64,000 bases of DNA, taken from Lagopus muta. Lineage: Eukaryota; Chordata; Aves; Galliformes; Phasianidae. The notes beneath the pieces are model-generated. The model did no database searches, was not told the origin of the DNA, and saw only the letters and a list, made by a program, of their open reading frames with translations. The stretch spans positions 75,806,823 to 75,870,822 of the forward strand of contig NC_064433.1 of assembly GCF_023343835.1 (NCBI RefSeq). The letters are read 5' to 3'. Positions 1-11,840 of this stretch are shown in pieces. A program made the translations under genes and the position numbers. How positions within the stretch are numbered: the stretch's first letter is position 1; each line of letters starts with the position of its first letter.

Positions 1-800
1 CAGCCTGTAGACATATCTGGGATTCCTCCAATCCAAGTGGGACACCTTGCACAGCCTTGTTGAACTTCATTAGGCTCACAAGGGCCACTTCTCAAACCTG
101 TCTAGATTCCTCCTTTGGATGTCATCCCTTCCATTTTATCAACTGCAACACTCAGCTTACTGTCATCAGCAAGCTTGCTGAGGGTGCACTCAATCCTACT
201 GTTTTGATCGTTGATACATATGTTGAATAACACCAGTACCAAGACAGATCCTTAAGAGACCATGCCTCCACCTGTACACAGAGCCATTGACTACGACCGC
301 TTGGTTATGACCACGAGACCAATTATTTATCCACTGAATAGTTTACCACCCTTCAAATCCCCATCTCTCCAACTTAGAGATAAGGATGGTGTGGGACTGT
401 GTTAAAAGGCCTTGCTTAAGTCCAGGTAGATGATTTCAGTTCCTCTTTCTTTATTCACTGGTGCTGTCACTCCATTGTAGAAAACCACCAGATTGGTCAG
501 ACACTATCTGCCCTTGATGAAGCCATGCTGGCTGTCTCAAATCACCTCTTTGCTTTTCATGTGCCTTAACATAACCTCCAGGAGGATCTGTTCTGTGATT
601 TTCTCAAGCACAGAGATGAGGCTCACCAGTCCGTAGTTTCCTGGGTATTCCTTTCTACTCTTCTTAAAAATGAGAAAAAAAGAAAATTTTCCAGGCACAG
701 GGGAATTCATCTGGCAACCATTACTTTTCAAATATGATGGAATAGCTTTGTAACTATAGCAGCCAGTTCTCCCTCAAGAACTCCACAAACATTGGTCACA
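1..800 (-). mobile_element. CR1 LINE fragment (reverse transcriptase region)
   Basis: The plus strand reads as the reverse complement of CR1 ORF2, including the stretch on loss of the catalytic-loop region and the following thumb (about 60-240). It resembles the younger CR1 at 4153-5340 but is heavily mutated and has no long open frame. It reaches the left edge, so its 3' end lies outside the window. The right boundary is approximate; similarity fades near 800. Confidence 0.8.
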
Positions 801-3775
801 GACTGGTTTTAACTTCAGCTATCACACTGAGAAATGAATGGAGTTCAGAAAGAAACTTAAGGTTTGACAAAGTAAATGCATTCATAGTACAACCTGCATT
901 TAGAGATGTAGGTCTAAAACAGACAGCAGGTGAGAAGATTCATACAGCTTAGCAGTTTTGTGTCTTTCAAAGCCACAGTCACTGGAAGCTACGATTTCTG
1001 TTCTGAAGCCAAAATCCCTATCAATACATACAAGTAGACAAAGTCATCTCCTAGGGAATATATGGCTATCATAAACATAAAAAGTACCCATTTTGAATTC
1101 AGTTACTTTCATCTCCTCAAGACCCATACAGATACAGGTTAACATCCAGTAGATGATTTAATCACAGTGTTTTATGACAGTTAATATATCCGAAGCATAG
1201 CTCCTTTTTCCAGCTCTGCATTCATATGCTAGGAATTGCTGCCTGGTCATCCGATGTTTTACAAGGCTTCATATCTGTGCCAAGCTCCTTCAGTGACAGA
1301 GCAAACTTCAGGTCTTTTCTGATGCAAGATCCAGAATTAAGTAATAGAGAAAACATACTTTGAATTCAGTTCTGTGTCAACCCGCAAGACTGTCTTCTTC
1401 CAGTACAAAAGAAGAGTTGTGCTAACTTCAGCAGATGTCACTTATGCGTTCAGGAAAGTCCTCAAAGCAAAAGACAGCATATGTGATCTTTATTTCACAT
1501 TGGCATAAAACAAGAGAGATGCAGAATGTAAAAGCAATGAGAGAAGAAATTATAAATATATTAACATTACTTTCTTGCTTTTCATTCCTTGACCAACAAT
1601 GTTAGTCCTATTTGTTTCAAGCTACAGCTAAGTCAGTAAGCATTAAAATATGCAGTCATGGGGATATGAAGCAGGATGTTTGGCTATCTCCAGCTGAATC
1701 CTCAAGAATCACTATGGTACTAACACCACTTAGCCTTCTTTGTGATAACTTCAGAAGATATTCCATAGATTGAAAAGAGTATTAAAATCCTTATAACATT
1801 AGCATCTTACTGAACCATATATATAATGTTTTTAAGAACCTGCAAGATTATCCTAAATAACACTGCTTAAATAGTAAGCTTTATGTGCAATCCCACTCAG
1901 CTCAGAGCTCAACTTTGGAGTTGTCTGGTCTGTAGCTTTCTTCTTTTGCTGAACACTTCAGGCCTCCACTTTCCCAGTCTGTTGATGTGAACTCTGAATT
2001 CACTGGTGGGAAAGGTGGCGACTTATTAAACAAAGCCATGGAGGAGCTGGGAGACAAATCCTATGTTAAATAGGTTTATTGGTATGGGAAGCTGAAAAAC
2101 TAAATCATTTTCCATTGAAAATGTGTTCTGAGCAGAAGTAGAGAGTTTTGTAGAAACATGGTGATGGTGAAACTATTACCTATTACAAGAAAGGTATGAA
2201 TAATATTAATTACCAACCACTTATCTTTAACAAAATACACATGTTTTTAGTTAGCATCTAGCTTTCACTTTGCTTCAGTTTTCCATTCAATCAAAAACCA
2301 AGCACATAAAAGTTGGTAACTTTAAAGTATGGTGTTTTCTAAAATATGTAATTCTAAGTGTTCTAATATCAGTAAGTATTTCAGTACTTACAAGCTTATT
2401 TATTTATAAATTCTGCTTTTGGAAATGCTTGTAATCACAAAGCTTTTTTCTGATGTGAATTTGATTCTGAAATCACTAAATAGACATTCCAGTTCATAGG
2501 CACAATCAGCCAGTTCCTGCCCCTTCTGAATCCCCAGGACAATTGTTTTGTACGTCATCTGATCTTTTCTCATTTCAGCAAACATGCCAGAGGTCCTAGG
2601 CTTTACATCTGTTCTCTTCAGATCCCATCATTATGAACCTTACGCTACTGGGTTCTCATATTTATTCTCCTATCTTATAGTTGTTCTTATTCTGTATTTT
2701 ACTAAGATGATTTATCTACCTTTTTTTTGTGGGCTCCAGGATCAGACACAAGCACCTCATAGCACTTCCACCTCGGCACCACTCTAATTCTTTGCTACAT
2801 TTCTCTCTGTTCAAACACTGTTTCTTATTTACTCCTGATCTCTGTTCTTATTTATGTCATGGTCTCATAATACAAATCACTCACAAAGGCAGACTTTGAG
2901 TTCAGAGGAAAGCAAGAGTGTGGAGAAAGCACAAATTTTTCAGCTCCAGCAGTTTCAATGTAATTGTTCTTAAGCTGGCAATTTCAATGCTAACTCTCTC
3001 TTCTTTCACACATGGCATCTCATGGTGATTCAGAGATCCTGCAGAGCTAGACAGCTGTCACAAACCCTTCAGTGAGATCTCAGTGACAGGGAGCATATTT
3101 TTAACAAACTGTAGTCTAACACATCTTGCAGCCAGCTGTTTGGTTTTTCTTAGAGTTGTCTAAAAGACTCCCCTACTCCATGTCTACCATCTTTGTCTGC
3201 TGAAACTGATATCAAACACAACCCACTATCCAGAGATGTCCCCATCCACTTTGCCCAGGAGGCAATGCTTACTAGCACAGTCTTGTGGAATCTGACATTA
3301 CAGTTCCACTCTCGCTAGCTGCACCTTGAGCAATTCAATTAATTATACACATCCCTTCAACTTATGTTTCATTTCATCAGACAAGCTGTTGAGGCAGGGA
3401 CTACTTCTCATTACAAGTATTCCTTGATGTTATTGCAATACAAATAAAGATGAACAATTCTGGCATTCACTACTTTGATTACAAGTCAAATATCTGAATG
3501 AGCATCTGATCCACATTTTCATGTCCCATCAATAGTAGAGTCAAATAGATAACTTCAAAAAAAAATCATCCAGAAGAGAGTATGTTCTGCTGCACAAACT
3601 AGAACTTTAGAGAAGTACAATATAATTTTATTTTTTTTTTTTTTTTAATGGAGACAGCAACGACCAGTTATATCCATTGGGATCATGCTAATAAATGAGC
3701 TTACACAATGAAGTCATGCAAGGATATCTGGGTTTAGAAAGTAAGAGTTTGGAACACAGGTTTCTCTGAAATTAA
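801..3775. other. AT-rich non-coding stretch, nothing recognised
   Basis: I see no exon with splice sites, no RNA gene and no clear repeat, apart from a T run near 3630-3647. If the CpG island at 14.4-15.4 kb is the TEAD4 promoter, this would be TEAD4 intron 1, but that is inference. Confidence 0.5.
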
Positions 3776-4152
3776 TGATTCCTATTTATTTCCTCAAAAA
3801 CTACGACAGACACAATTAGCATAATAGCACTATTTGATAGAGAAAATTCTCAGCTACAAAACATTCTTTTTCAACATAATTGCCACCACTAGCTAGTCAT
3901 TATTGCCAGCCATGGACAAGAGCCTTCATGCTGCACTTGTAAAAGCCTGTACCAGCAGAGGTGCCCCATTGTTGCTGTCACTATTGTTGAAACACACCAC
4001 CATCCCCTTCACGGAGCTCACATCTCCTGTTTAGTATCCATCAGCATTCAGCAAGTGTCAGTGAATGCTAATGGTATGATTTTTCCTGCATGGAGGAATC
4101 TAATTCCACATGTTTTTTTTCCCATGCATTTCCATGTCAGATGCCATTTACA

Positions 4153-5340
4153 GAATCACAAAATCACAGAATCACACAGAATCACAGAATCACCCGGGTT
4201 GGAAGGGACCCCAAGGATCATGTAGTTCCAACCCCCCTGCCTAGCAGGGCCACCAAACATACACATTCAGATCAGGTTGCCCAGGACCCCGTCCAACCTG
4301 GCCTTAAACACGTCCAAGGACGGGGCATCCACAACCTCCCTGGGCAGCCCGTTCCAGGGCCTAACCACTCTCCTAGTAAAGAACTTCCCCCTAACATCCA
4401 ACCTAAATCTTCCCTCCTTCAACTTGGATCCATTTCCCCTAGTCCTGCTGTTGTCAGCCCTTTTGAAGAGTTTACTCCCCTCCTGGGTGTAGGTTCCCTT
4501 CAGGTATTGATAGGCTGCAATGAGGTCACCCCGCAGCCTTCTCTTCTCCAGGCTGAACAAGCCCAACTCCCTCAGCCTGTCCTCATAGGGGAGGTGCTCC
4601 AGCCCCCTGATCATCTTAGTCGCCCTCCTCTGGACCCTTTCCAAAATCTCAATGTCTTTCTTGTACTGAGGGCTCCACACCTGGACACAGTACTCCAGAT
4701 GGGGCCTCACAAGAGCCGAGTAGAGAGGGACAATCACCTCCCTGTCCCTGCTGACCACCCCTCTCCTGATGGAGCCCAGGATCCCATTTGCCTTTCGAGC
4801 TGCCAGAGCGCACTGCTGGCTCATGTTCAGTCTCTCGTCCATCAGGACCCCCAGGTCCTTCTCTGCCGAGCTGCTCTCAAGGACCACTCCTCCCAGCCTG
4901 TACGGGTGCCTGGGGTTCTTCCGGCCCAAATGCAAAACCTTGCACTTTGCCGTGTTGAACCTCATTAGGTTCACCCGAGCCCAGCCCTCCAGCCTGTCAA
5001 GGTCCCTCTGAATGGCATCCCTTCCTTCCACCGTATAAACCGCACCACTCAGCTTGGTGTCGTCAGCAAACTTGCTGAGGGTGCACTCAATTCCCTCATC
5101 GATGTCATTAATAAAGATGTTAAAGAGTACCGGTCCCAAGACAGACCCTTGGGGGACACCACTTGTTACCGGCCTCCACCTGGACATAGAGCCATTGACC
5201 ACCACCCTCTGTCTGCGGCCTTTCAACCAATTGCTTATCCATCGGGTCGTCCACCCATCAAATCCACTTCCCTCCAATTTGGAGATGAGGATGTGGTGGG
5301 GGACCATGTCAAAGGCCTTGCTCAGGTCCAGGTAAATTTA
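4153..5340 (-). mobile_element. Young 5'-truncated CR1 LINE
   Basis: A 5'-truncated CR1 whose 3' end lies at 4153-4195, where the plus strand shows five tandem AATCACA-type units, the reverse complement of the CR1 tail. It still carries a 346-codon open frame. It interrupts a Galluhop copy, so it inserted after that element. At its truncated 5' end there are four 9-bp units (GTAAATTTA) at 5332-5367, either a target-site-derived expansion or filler made at integration. Confidence 0.9.
4267..5307 (-). CDS. CR1 ORF2 C-terminal part: reverse transcriptase fragment
   Basis: The open frame spans the C-terminal half of CR1 ORF2. It begins inside the reverse transcriptase palm, contains the conserved [10 protein letters not shown] motif near residue 50 and the catalytic FADD box near residue 80, and then the thumb and C-terminal region to the natural stop. 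The N-terminal endonuclease and the first part of the polymerase are missing because the element is 5' truncated, so it cannot work alone. The unbroken frame implies a recent insertion compared with the other CR1 copies here. There is no promoter of its own. The long open frame on the opposite strand (4090-4968) is a shadow of it. Confidence 0.85.
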   Translation of the reverse strand: MVPHHILISKLEGSGFDGWTTRWISNWLKGRRQRVVVNGSMSRWRPVTSGVPQGSVLGPVLFNIFINDIDEGIECTLSKFADDTKLSGAVYTVEGRDAIQRDLDRLEGWARVNLMRFNTAKCKVLHLGRKNPRHPYRLGGVVLESSSAEKDLGVLMDERLNMSQQCALAARKANGILGSIRRGVVSRDREVIVPLYSALVRPHLEYCVQVWSPQYKKDIEILERVQRRATKMIRGLEHLPYEDRLRELGLFSLEKRRLRGDLIAAYQYLKGTYTQEGSKLFKRADNSRTRGNGSKLKEGRFRLDVRGKFFTRRVVRPWNGLPREVVDAPSLDVFKARLDGVLGNLI

Positions 5341-5369
5341 GTAAATTTAGTAAATTTAGTAAATTTAGT
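5332..5369. repeat. Four-copy 9-bp tandem repeat at CR1 5' junction
   Basis: Units of GTAAATTTA repeat four times without mismatch between the truncated CR1 end and the resumed Galluhop sequence. Confidence 0.9.
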
Positions 5370-5530
5370 CAAATTGCGCCTCTGCTGCCATCTGTTGCAC
5401 AGCAACAAAATGTAATAGAATACTGGCAGGAAGGATCAACATCTGCTGCCATACCCCCACCATCTGCCTTTGATGTTGTGCGCCAATATAACAAAATAGG
5501 AGGAGCAGTCCTCATATGTTTTGTAGGGTA

Positions 5531-7159
5531 CAACAGAACATAGTACTGAAACTTACCAGAGAAAAAAAAGGCTGGAAAATTCTATAGGACACCATAATAA
5601 TAGTTTATTTCCTCAGAAAAAGAAGTATGACTGCAGTCAGTAGATTAGTATCTCCAAGGGAGTGCAACTGAATGATTGCAGGGGAAAAACATTACTGTAA
5701 GAGGAAAAGGTGGGAAAGCAGTTATACAGCAATAACTGAGGTCTGATAAAGTTTGCAGACAAAACAGCAGGGATCATTAACATGCTTAAAGGAACTCTGC
5801 AGTGAAAGATGCAACTGCAGCATGACCAAATAGCCCTTAACTAGTTGGCAGGGTAAAATACTTCTGCAGCACCCCAGCAACCAATTGTTCAGGCAGCCCA
5901 AGAAATGGCACTCTAGTCATTAAATCAGCCTGGAGCCAGTGCCATTTGAAGTTGCATAAGAAGGTCCAGCATGAGTAGCAGAAAGTGGGAACAGTTGAAT
6001 GAGCTTTTTGAAAAGTCTCTATCTGCTCATTCTATTAAAAATTTAGCCAATTAGTGAGACTAGCTACAGTCTTAGCTTTTGCTCTGAGACTTCTGCAGTC
6101 CTGGAGCAATGCTGATTATTACCTGTGAATACTCCAATCCACCCAGGACACTGTTGCTGTTGGTAGAATTCTCTGACTAAAACCAGTTAAAGTAGGTGTT
6201 ACATGCTGTAGGTGAACAAAACGCTCTTAACAGGCAACAGTGCCAGGCAAGGAAAAAAGAACTGTATATTGTGCAAGGTAATATAATCATTACATCTACA
6301 GACTGCCTTGTGAGTCTCTGTCTTATCTTTTGTCTCTGTCTTATCACTGCATTAGACTAATTTATAAAGGAACATAAACTACTGGCCTTAGATCATATTC
6401 AATATATGGTTGGGCTCCAGCAGAATGCTTTTATGCTTTGCACAAAATTAAGCTTGGTTTGCTTGCTACATTGAAATTACCTGCAGCAGGCACTGTTCAA
6501 GAGGCACCTGACTTCCCGAGTGAAGCAAAACAATGTTTTTAATTATTGTAGTAAATGAGTTTCGGCTGAAACGAGGGGGATGCAATATCCAACTCAGTGA
6601 TATAAATCAAAACATGGAGAGAAGAGAACTTCTATCAGTGTAACCCTAGAGAATGCAGTCAAACGGGATGTGATAAGACAGTGTGTGGCATTGCACACCA
6701 TCCAATTGGTTTCATTCTTTATAAAGAAGACAAAACACAATCTTGATGCTCTGAAAGTAGATTGGGGGAGCCAATGTTATATCCAATGTGAGAACTGTCC
6801 CTCAGAGCTCCCATTTTCTCTGACTTTCTAAGTGGCATGTTTCAATCTTTCCAGAAAAAATGATTGTGACAGGGTGAAGATGGATAGCTACCCTTATCGT
6901 AGTAGCAGTAGTCATCACTAGTCCTCTCAACAAGCACCGAGCTAGTTAAAGAAGAATTGACCAGAAAGAAGTCCAGAATTGTGAACATTCCTAATCATGG
7001 AATTTTCAGTAGTATTAGCTAACGTTTAAATCAAAACTGTCTCCTGAAGTACACAGAACTGTGGTTTACTGATTAAAATGACATAGATCATATGCCTGAA
7101 CCTTACAACAAACATGTTGACTCAAACAACTAGCCTTATCAACTCTTTGAGAATGAAAA
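5531..7159. other. Non-coding stretch, nothing recognised
   Basis: There is no open frame of coding character, no splice-bounded exon and no repeat family that I can name here. Confidence 0.45.
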
Positions 7160-7725
7160 AAATGGAGCTGTAAGATCTATGAAACATCACTTTGCAAAGG
7201 TGGAATGATAAACTGTTTAACTTCGCTTCCTCTCATAGGTCCTCATGGTTGATAAACATCAGAAGAGCAAGGAAGGAGTGCATGACAGAGACAATCGCTG
7301 GAAAAGTCCTGAATACACAAGTGGGTTGTGAGCCCATGGGTGGTCTTGGACCAGCCAGACAATGTAATGGAGAACATGAACATTTACCTTTGTTGATTCA
7401 CCACCCATGGATCAAGAACCCATAATCAAGGCACTGCTGGATCCAGGAATGGTGAACTGTATCACTCTAAATCTCTCTCTCACTCTTCTTCTCTTTTCTC
7501 TCAATCTTCTTTTACTTGCTTTTCTGTACTAGCTGTTGCCTAAATTTGCCTTCAAATATTTACTTACTAACTGTTAGAAAATTGCCTAATTTTGCCTCAA
7601 AGTAGTTGATTAGTTGTACCTAGAAAGCTCAATAAATTGTTTTGTATTGTTCCTCTGGGTCACTGCTTGACTGAATTACTTCAGCAACTCACTGAGTGCC
7701 TTGTTTCAAAGTATTCCACTTACAG
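7160..7725 (+). mobile_element. Possible solo LTR or retroposon end
   Basis: The segment has an LTR-like layout: a C/T-rich tract at 7470-7530, an AATAAA signal near 7630, then about 90 bases ending in CA near 7722. I could not find a matching TG start or target-site duplication, so the left limit is a guess and the call is weak. Confidence 0.25.
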
Positions 7726-8534
7726 CCCAACCGAGTGCTGATGAGAGACATCATACTAAATCATACATGAGGGAGAAATAAATCATGTTTACCTTTTTCA
7801 CCAAATACTGTTCTCCACTTAAATATTAAAAGATAAGGAACCCTTAACAGAAAGCTAAAAATTATTTACTGCCAAGCCCACCATTCTGAATATCTTACCA
7901 TTACACTAAAAACAAAATACCTATTTTGTATTCTGAAAAATTTATAGCACAAAGACCTGCCTAAGTGAATCACTCAATTAAGAAAAATTGTCTGATGACA
8001 AAATCTTGCCAATAATGTCAAGACAAAGATAGGTGAACTTTAAAATACTTTGTGTTTGCAGTGTTTTAACTTCAGAGGGAATCACTTTTCTCAGGATTGA
8101 TGCTTAACACTTTCTGGAAATTAGGTATCTTGCTAGTCTTTTCTATCAGAGGAGACAAATGTTTCCAAAACTCATCTAAAGCTGTGGAAGCGTTTAGCTC
8201 AAGAACTATAGCCAGTTTCCAACAAAAGCAATAGGAGAAATTGGGCTAAGTCTTATTATAGCACAATAGACACAAGCATAGTCATGCTTCCACATCTGCA
8301 GTGCTTTCAGGTGGCCTATGTTACAATCATAATCTGTGTGCATACCTGTCCATTCCAAAGCTAAAGAGGCCCTTTACTAATGTCTCAAGAAAGAAGCAAA
8401 ATACAAATGGGAGATCTCAGTTCAGTCAACCAATAAAGCATGTGTCCCAGTTTCAGTAGGAGTTAGACAGGAGCTTAAAAATGTTTTGATGTTTTTGAAA
8501 AGCCAATGCCTAAATAAAGAGCAACCGTGAAACA
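7726..8534. other. Non-coding stretch, nothing recognised
   Basis: No coding or structural feature could be supported. Confidence 0.4.
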
Positions 8535-9030
8535 TCTGCACCATCTGTTAAAGTAGATTGAGAGGAGGGCAATGAAGATGATCAGAAGCTGGTGCACCTC
8601 TCCTGTGAAGAAAGGCTGAAAGAGCTTATTTAGTCTGGAGGAGTTCCCAAGGGGACCTCATTGAGGCATTTCAGCATCTAAAGGGAGTCTGCAGGAAACA
8701 TGAAGAAAGACTCTTTGTCAGGGTGTGTAGTGAAAGGACACAAGGTAACTGGTTTGAATCAAAAAAGGTAGATTTAGACTAGATGCAAGAAATAAATTCT
8801 TGACTATGAGGGTGAAGACACTGGAAGGTTTCTCACCCACCACTGTTAAGGCTGTGAATGCTCCATCCCTGGAAGTGTTCAAGGCCAAGCTGGATGAGGC
8901 TTTGGGCACCCAAATCTAGTGGAAAGTGTCCCTGTCCATGGCACGGGGCTTGGAAATAGACAAAAATAGACAAATAGAAAGAACCTTAAAGTTCCTTCTA
9001 ACCAAAGCCATTCTGTGATTCTACAATTTT
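8535..9030 (+). mobile_element. CR1 LINE 3' fragment
   Basis: Sense-strand CR1 ORF2 end and 3' untranslated region: the CR1 stretch about a single group of reads 'GCAATGAAGATGATCAGAAG' at 8570-8590, the 'CATTGAGGCATTTCAGCATC' block at 8660-8680 and the degenerate CR1 tail CCATTCTGTGATTCTAC near 9009-9025. Old and frame-broken. Confidence 0.85.
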
Positions 9031-9339
9031 ATATTGTGAAGAATAAACAATGAACTCCTGGTCTGACTTTTCAATGCTTCTTGATGAAGTTGAGCCCTAC
9101 TTACAGCTGCCAACCAAGGTGCATTCTCTCTATGGATTCAGATACAATCTCAGCTCAGCTTTTTAGTACATGCTCCATCTAATACATGAAGCAGAAGAGT
9201 TCAGAAGTTCCACAGAAAGCAAGTGAAAACTATGACAGCCTGTAAATACAAGTCAAACCCTCAAACTGGAATTGCTAGGCAAAAACATAGAAAAAATAAA
9301 TGGTAAAACTGAAAGAAAAAAAAAAGAAAAAAAAGAAAC

Positions 9340-9365
9340 AAACAAACAAACAAACAAACAAAAAA
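9340..9365 (+). repeat. (AAAC)n microsatellite
   Basis: Tandem CAAA units after an A-rich tract. Confidence 0.85.
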
Positions 9366-10589
9366 CAGTTAACCTCATCCCTAGATATCACAGAAAAGCA
9401 CAAACATTCTGATTTCTCTCTTTGCTCCTCCACCTCTTTCTCCCAGGAGGGTCAACATCTTTTATATCTTCTGCTGGATTAATCTACAGGAGGACAGGGG
9501 CAATTAGCCAAGCAAAACTAGATTCTTAGGGATACAAACAGACTTACTTAAGTCCAGGTTACAGACTTAAATCCACTTTTTAAAAGAAGTTCTTATAAAA
9601 CCAGTTGGATACTTCTTTACTTTTCAGTTAGCTTACTTGTGGATAAAAGACATAATTTACATTGTTCCCCCTGCACAGTTATTTTGTTCTGTTTGTGTAG
9701 ATCTTTCATAAATAAAGGAACAGAAAATAAATATTGTGTTTTGTTTTTAAAAAGATAAATTAAAGCATTAAGTATGCTTAAAGAAAGCCTTCTTATGCAA
9801 ACTTCTCTTCCACACCTCTCTCTTTTTTTTTTTCCTTAAACTGACAAGATTTTTACAACAAGAGAAGCTCTAAATCCTGCTAGGCCAGTATTAGTAGTTG
9901 ATGTCATGGACCTAGCCACAAAGAAGTATGACCAGGCAAGATGAACATCAGCAAATCCTCCCTCCCTTTCCATTTTCAGTATACACATGTTCAGTGCTCT
10001 CGTGACTTTTTTTCCTTCAGTTAAAGCACAGCAGTCATGGTTACAAGAGATTAGATTTTATCTGGACATCTGTCATTAATGGTTACTCCTGTTTGAAGGA
10101 AGGCATTGAGGACTATGCTAATTTATCTTGCCTTTGGCAATAGCAAAGCAGATGCTTCAAGGGTTTGTAACAAGCCACTGTCACTCATGTCTCAGTACAG
10201 CAGAAAAAAAAAACACCTTTAAGCAATCATATTCTAACAAAGGTAGAACATGGTAATCATAAACCTACAATGGAACAGAAAAACAGAGCCAGTGACTCAG
10301 TCAGTAGCACTGGGAAGTGGAAAACCTGCCCCTCCCTAGCAGGAAAATGTGTAATTCATACAGTGTTAAAAACAAAGGAGAGTGACTGCATCATCTCCAG
10401 AAAAAGTAGGACCCAAGGGGCAGAGGGGAAAAAAAAAAACAATCAAAACCTACTACACCAACAAAAAAACAATGACTTCTTTGATCATCTAAGTCTCATA
10501 TCTTGTAATGAGCTCCATCCAGGCAAATTACCAACTTTTTACCAGGCTCTTTCCTAGATCATGGCTCTACGAAGTCAGGTGTAGGGCAT
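9366..10589. other. Non-coding stretch, nothing recognised
   Basis: AT-rich sequence with short A runs. No exon or named repeat is visible. Confidence 0.4.
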
Positions 10590-11060
10590 TTAGCATGTTG
10601 ATTGATATAACGGAGAAGCTGGGGCAGAAAAAGTGTGTACCATAACCACTAAGTAGCATGGCTTTGTGAACATGTGTTCAATCTTAATAAACCTGATTGC
10701 TTTTTAAATGAGGATAGAACTATCATGAAATTAGAGAATAAAAAGAATAGAAATGCACGATGTTTTAAGTTTAGATTTAGAAAAGCATTTGCTACTCACT
10801 AAGGAAATCATGGCTGAAAAATTAATTCAAGTTAGGTAGCTGAATAGTACTGCTCATATTACTAGAAAATGAATGTTTCAAAAGTGTCATGATCAAACAC
10901 AGGAGACATCTACTGTGTTGCTGCAGGGATCTTAGGTGGTCCAGTTTTCATTGACGTCATAATTAATGATCTAAGACTGAACAAACAAAATATTAATTAA
11001 ACTTGCAGATGATACAGAATTAAGTTTATGAACAACAGTGGGTAAAGACAGCTCAAACAA
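10590..11060 (+). mobile_element. Ancient CR1/L3-like LINE reverse transcriptase remnant
   Basis: Broken frames around 10950-11030 still spell short reverse-transcriptase signatures: a VLxGPV-like stretch, then IIND, then LADDTEL, the family's catalytic DD box, at the expected spacing. Multiple stops and shifts show great age. The assignment to an older CR1 or L3 lineage is inference. Confidence 0.55.
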
Positions 11061-11712
11061 GAGAATTGGTTGAGGGGAAAAGGAGAAGGTTGGGACACAA
11101 ATTAGACTATCTGGAAAAAGTAATGCCAAGAAATTGAAGCAACTTCAAGAAAAGAAAAAATGAAAAATAAAGCAAACAACAACAACAAAAAACTACAGAG
11201 ATAAATCAAGTAAAGAAAAGGACCTGCAGAAGCAAGAGCTAAATACATGAATGAGTGAGAAAGCTGAACAAATGAGATTTTTATATAAAGCACATTCTTC
11301 TACAAAATGACCAATATAACTTTTGTCTGCCTGCGCTCAGTTGTCACTTCAGGCAACAGAGGAAGATAAATCACCTCCAACACATGGAATATCACATATC
11401 ATTCTGCAAAAGGAATAGAGACTAATTGAATAAAATGACTAGTACAAAGAATAATCATTAGACCTAGAATAATATATGTTGCAAAATACAAAAAATTTAG
11501 TCTCAATGGTAATCTGTAATAACTTAGAAGTAGCAAGTGCAAAAAGAGAGGGAAAAACAATAATTTCACAGAAACATGCCAAGGCAAAAGCCATTGCATT
11601 AGGCTAACAAAAACTAGCTCAAATTTCAGGAAATCCCTACTGATTTTAAAATACATTGGGCTAAGGAAAAGCTGTCCAACTAAACTACTAGAAGAATCAT
11701 TGCACGAAATTT

Positions 11713-11757
11713 GGGGGGGGGGGGGGGGGAGGGGGAAAGAAAAAAAAAAAAAAGAAC
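11713..11757 (+). repeat. G17 run followed by A-rich tract
   Basis: Seventeen G (11713-11729), then A, five G and a long A tract. G-quadruplex-prone and likely length-variable. Confidence 0.95.
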
Positions 11758-11777
11758 AAACTTGAGTGAGGATCTTT

Positions 11778-11840
11778 TATATATATATATATATAAGATA
11801 TAAATATATATACATATATATATATATATGTATATATATT
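11778..11840. repeat. (TA)n microsatellite
   Basis: Alternating TA with minor interruptions, starting about 20 bp after the G/A tract. Confidence 0.9.

Larger units (their letters stand above)
3776..5530 (-). mobile_element. Galluhop-type mariner deletion derivative, split by a CR1
   Basis: Two halves, about 3776-4152 and 5341-5530, match the other copies at 18421-18960 and 34690-35290 in the same order. On the minus strand the left half carries the transposase C-terminal tail and the right half the N-terminal region. The internal transposase, including the DDD catalytic core, is missing. A CR1 has inserted between the halves. The left end lacks a clean terminal inverted repeat. Family assignment rests on recognising mariner-type transposase remnants known from chicken. 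Confidence 0.7.

Noticed and set aside
4153-4195. CRISPR-like spaced short repeats
   Set aside because: They are the tandem AATCACA units of a CR1 tail, in a vertebrate genome.
4090-4968. 292-codon plus-strand open frame
   Set aside because: It is the antisense shadow of the CR1 reverse transcriptase frame and ends in CR1-tail repeats.
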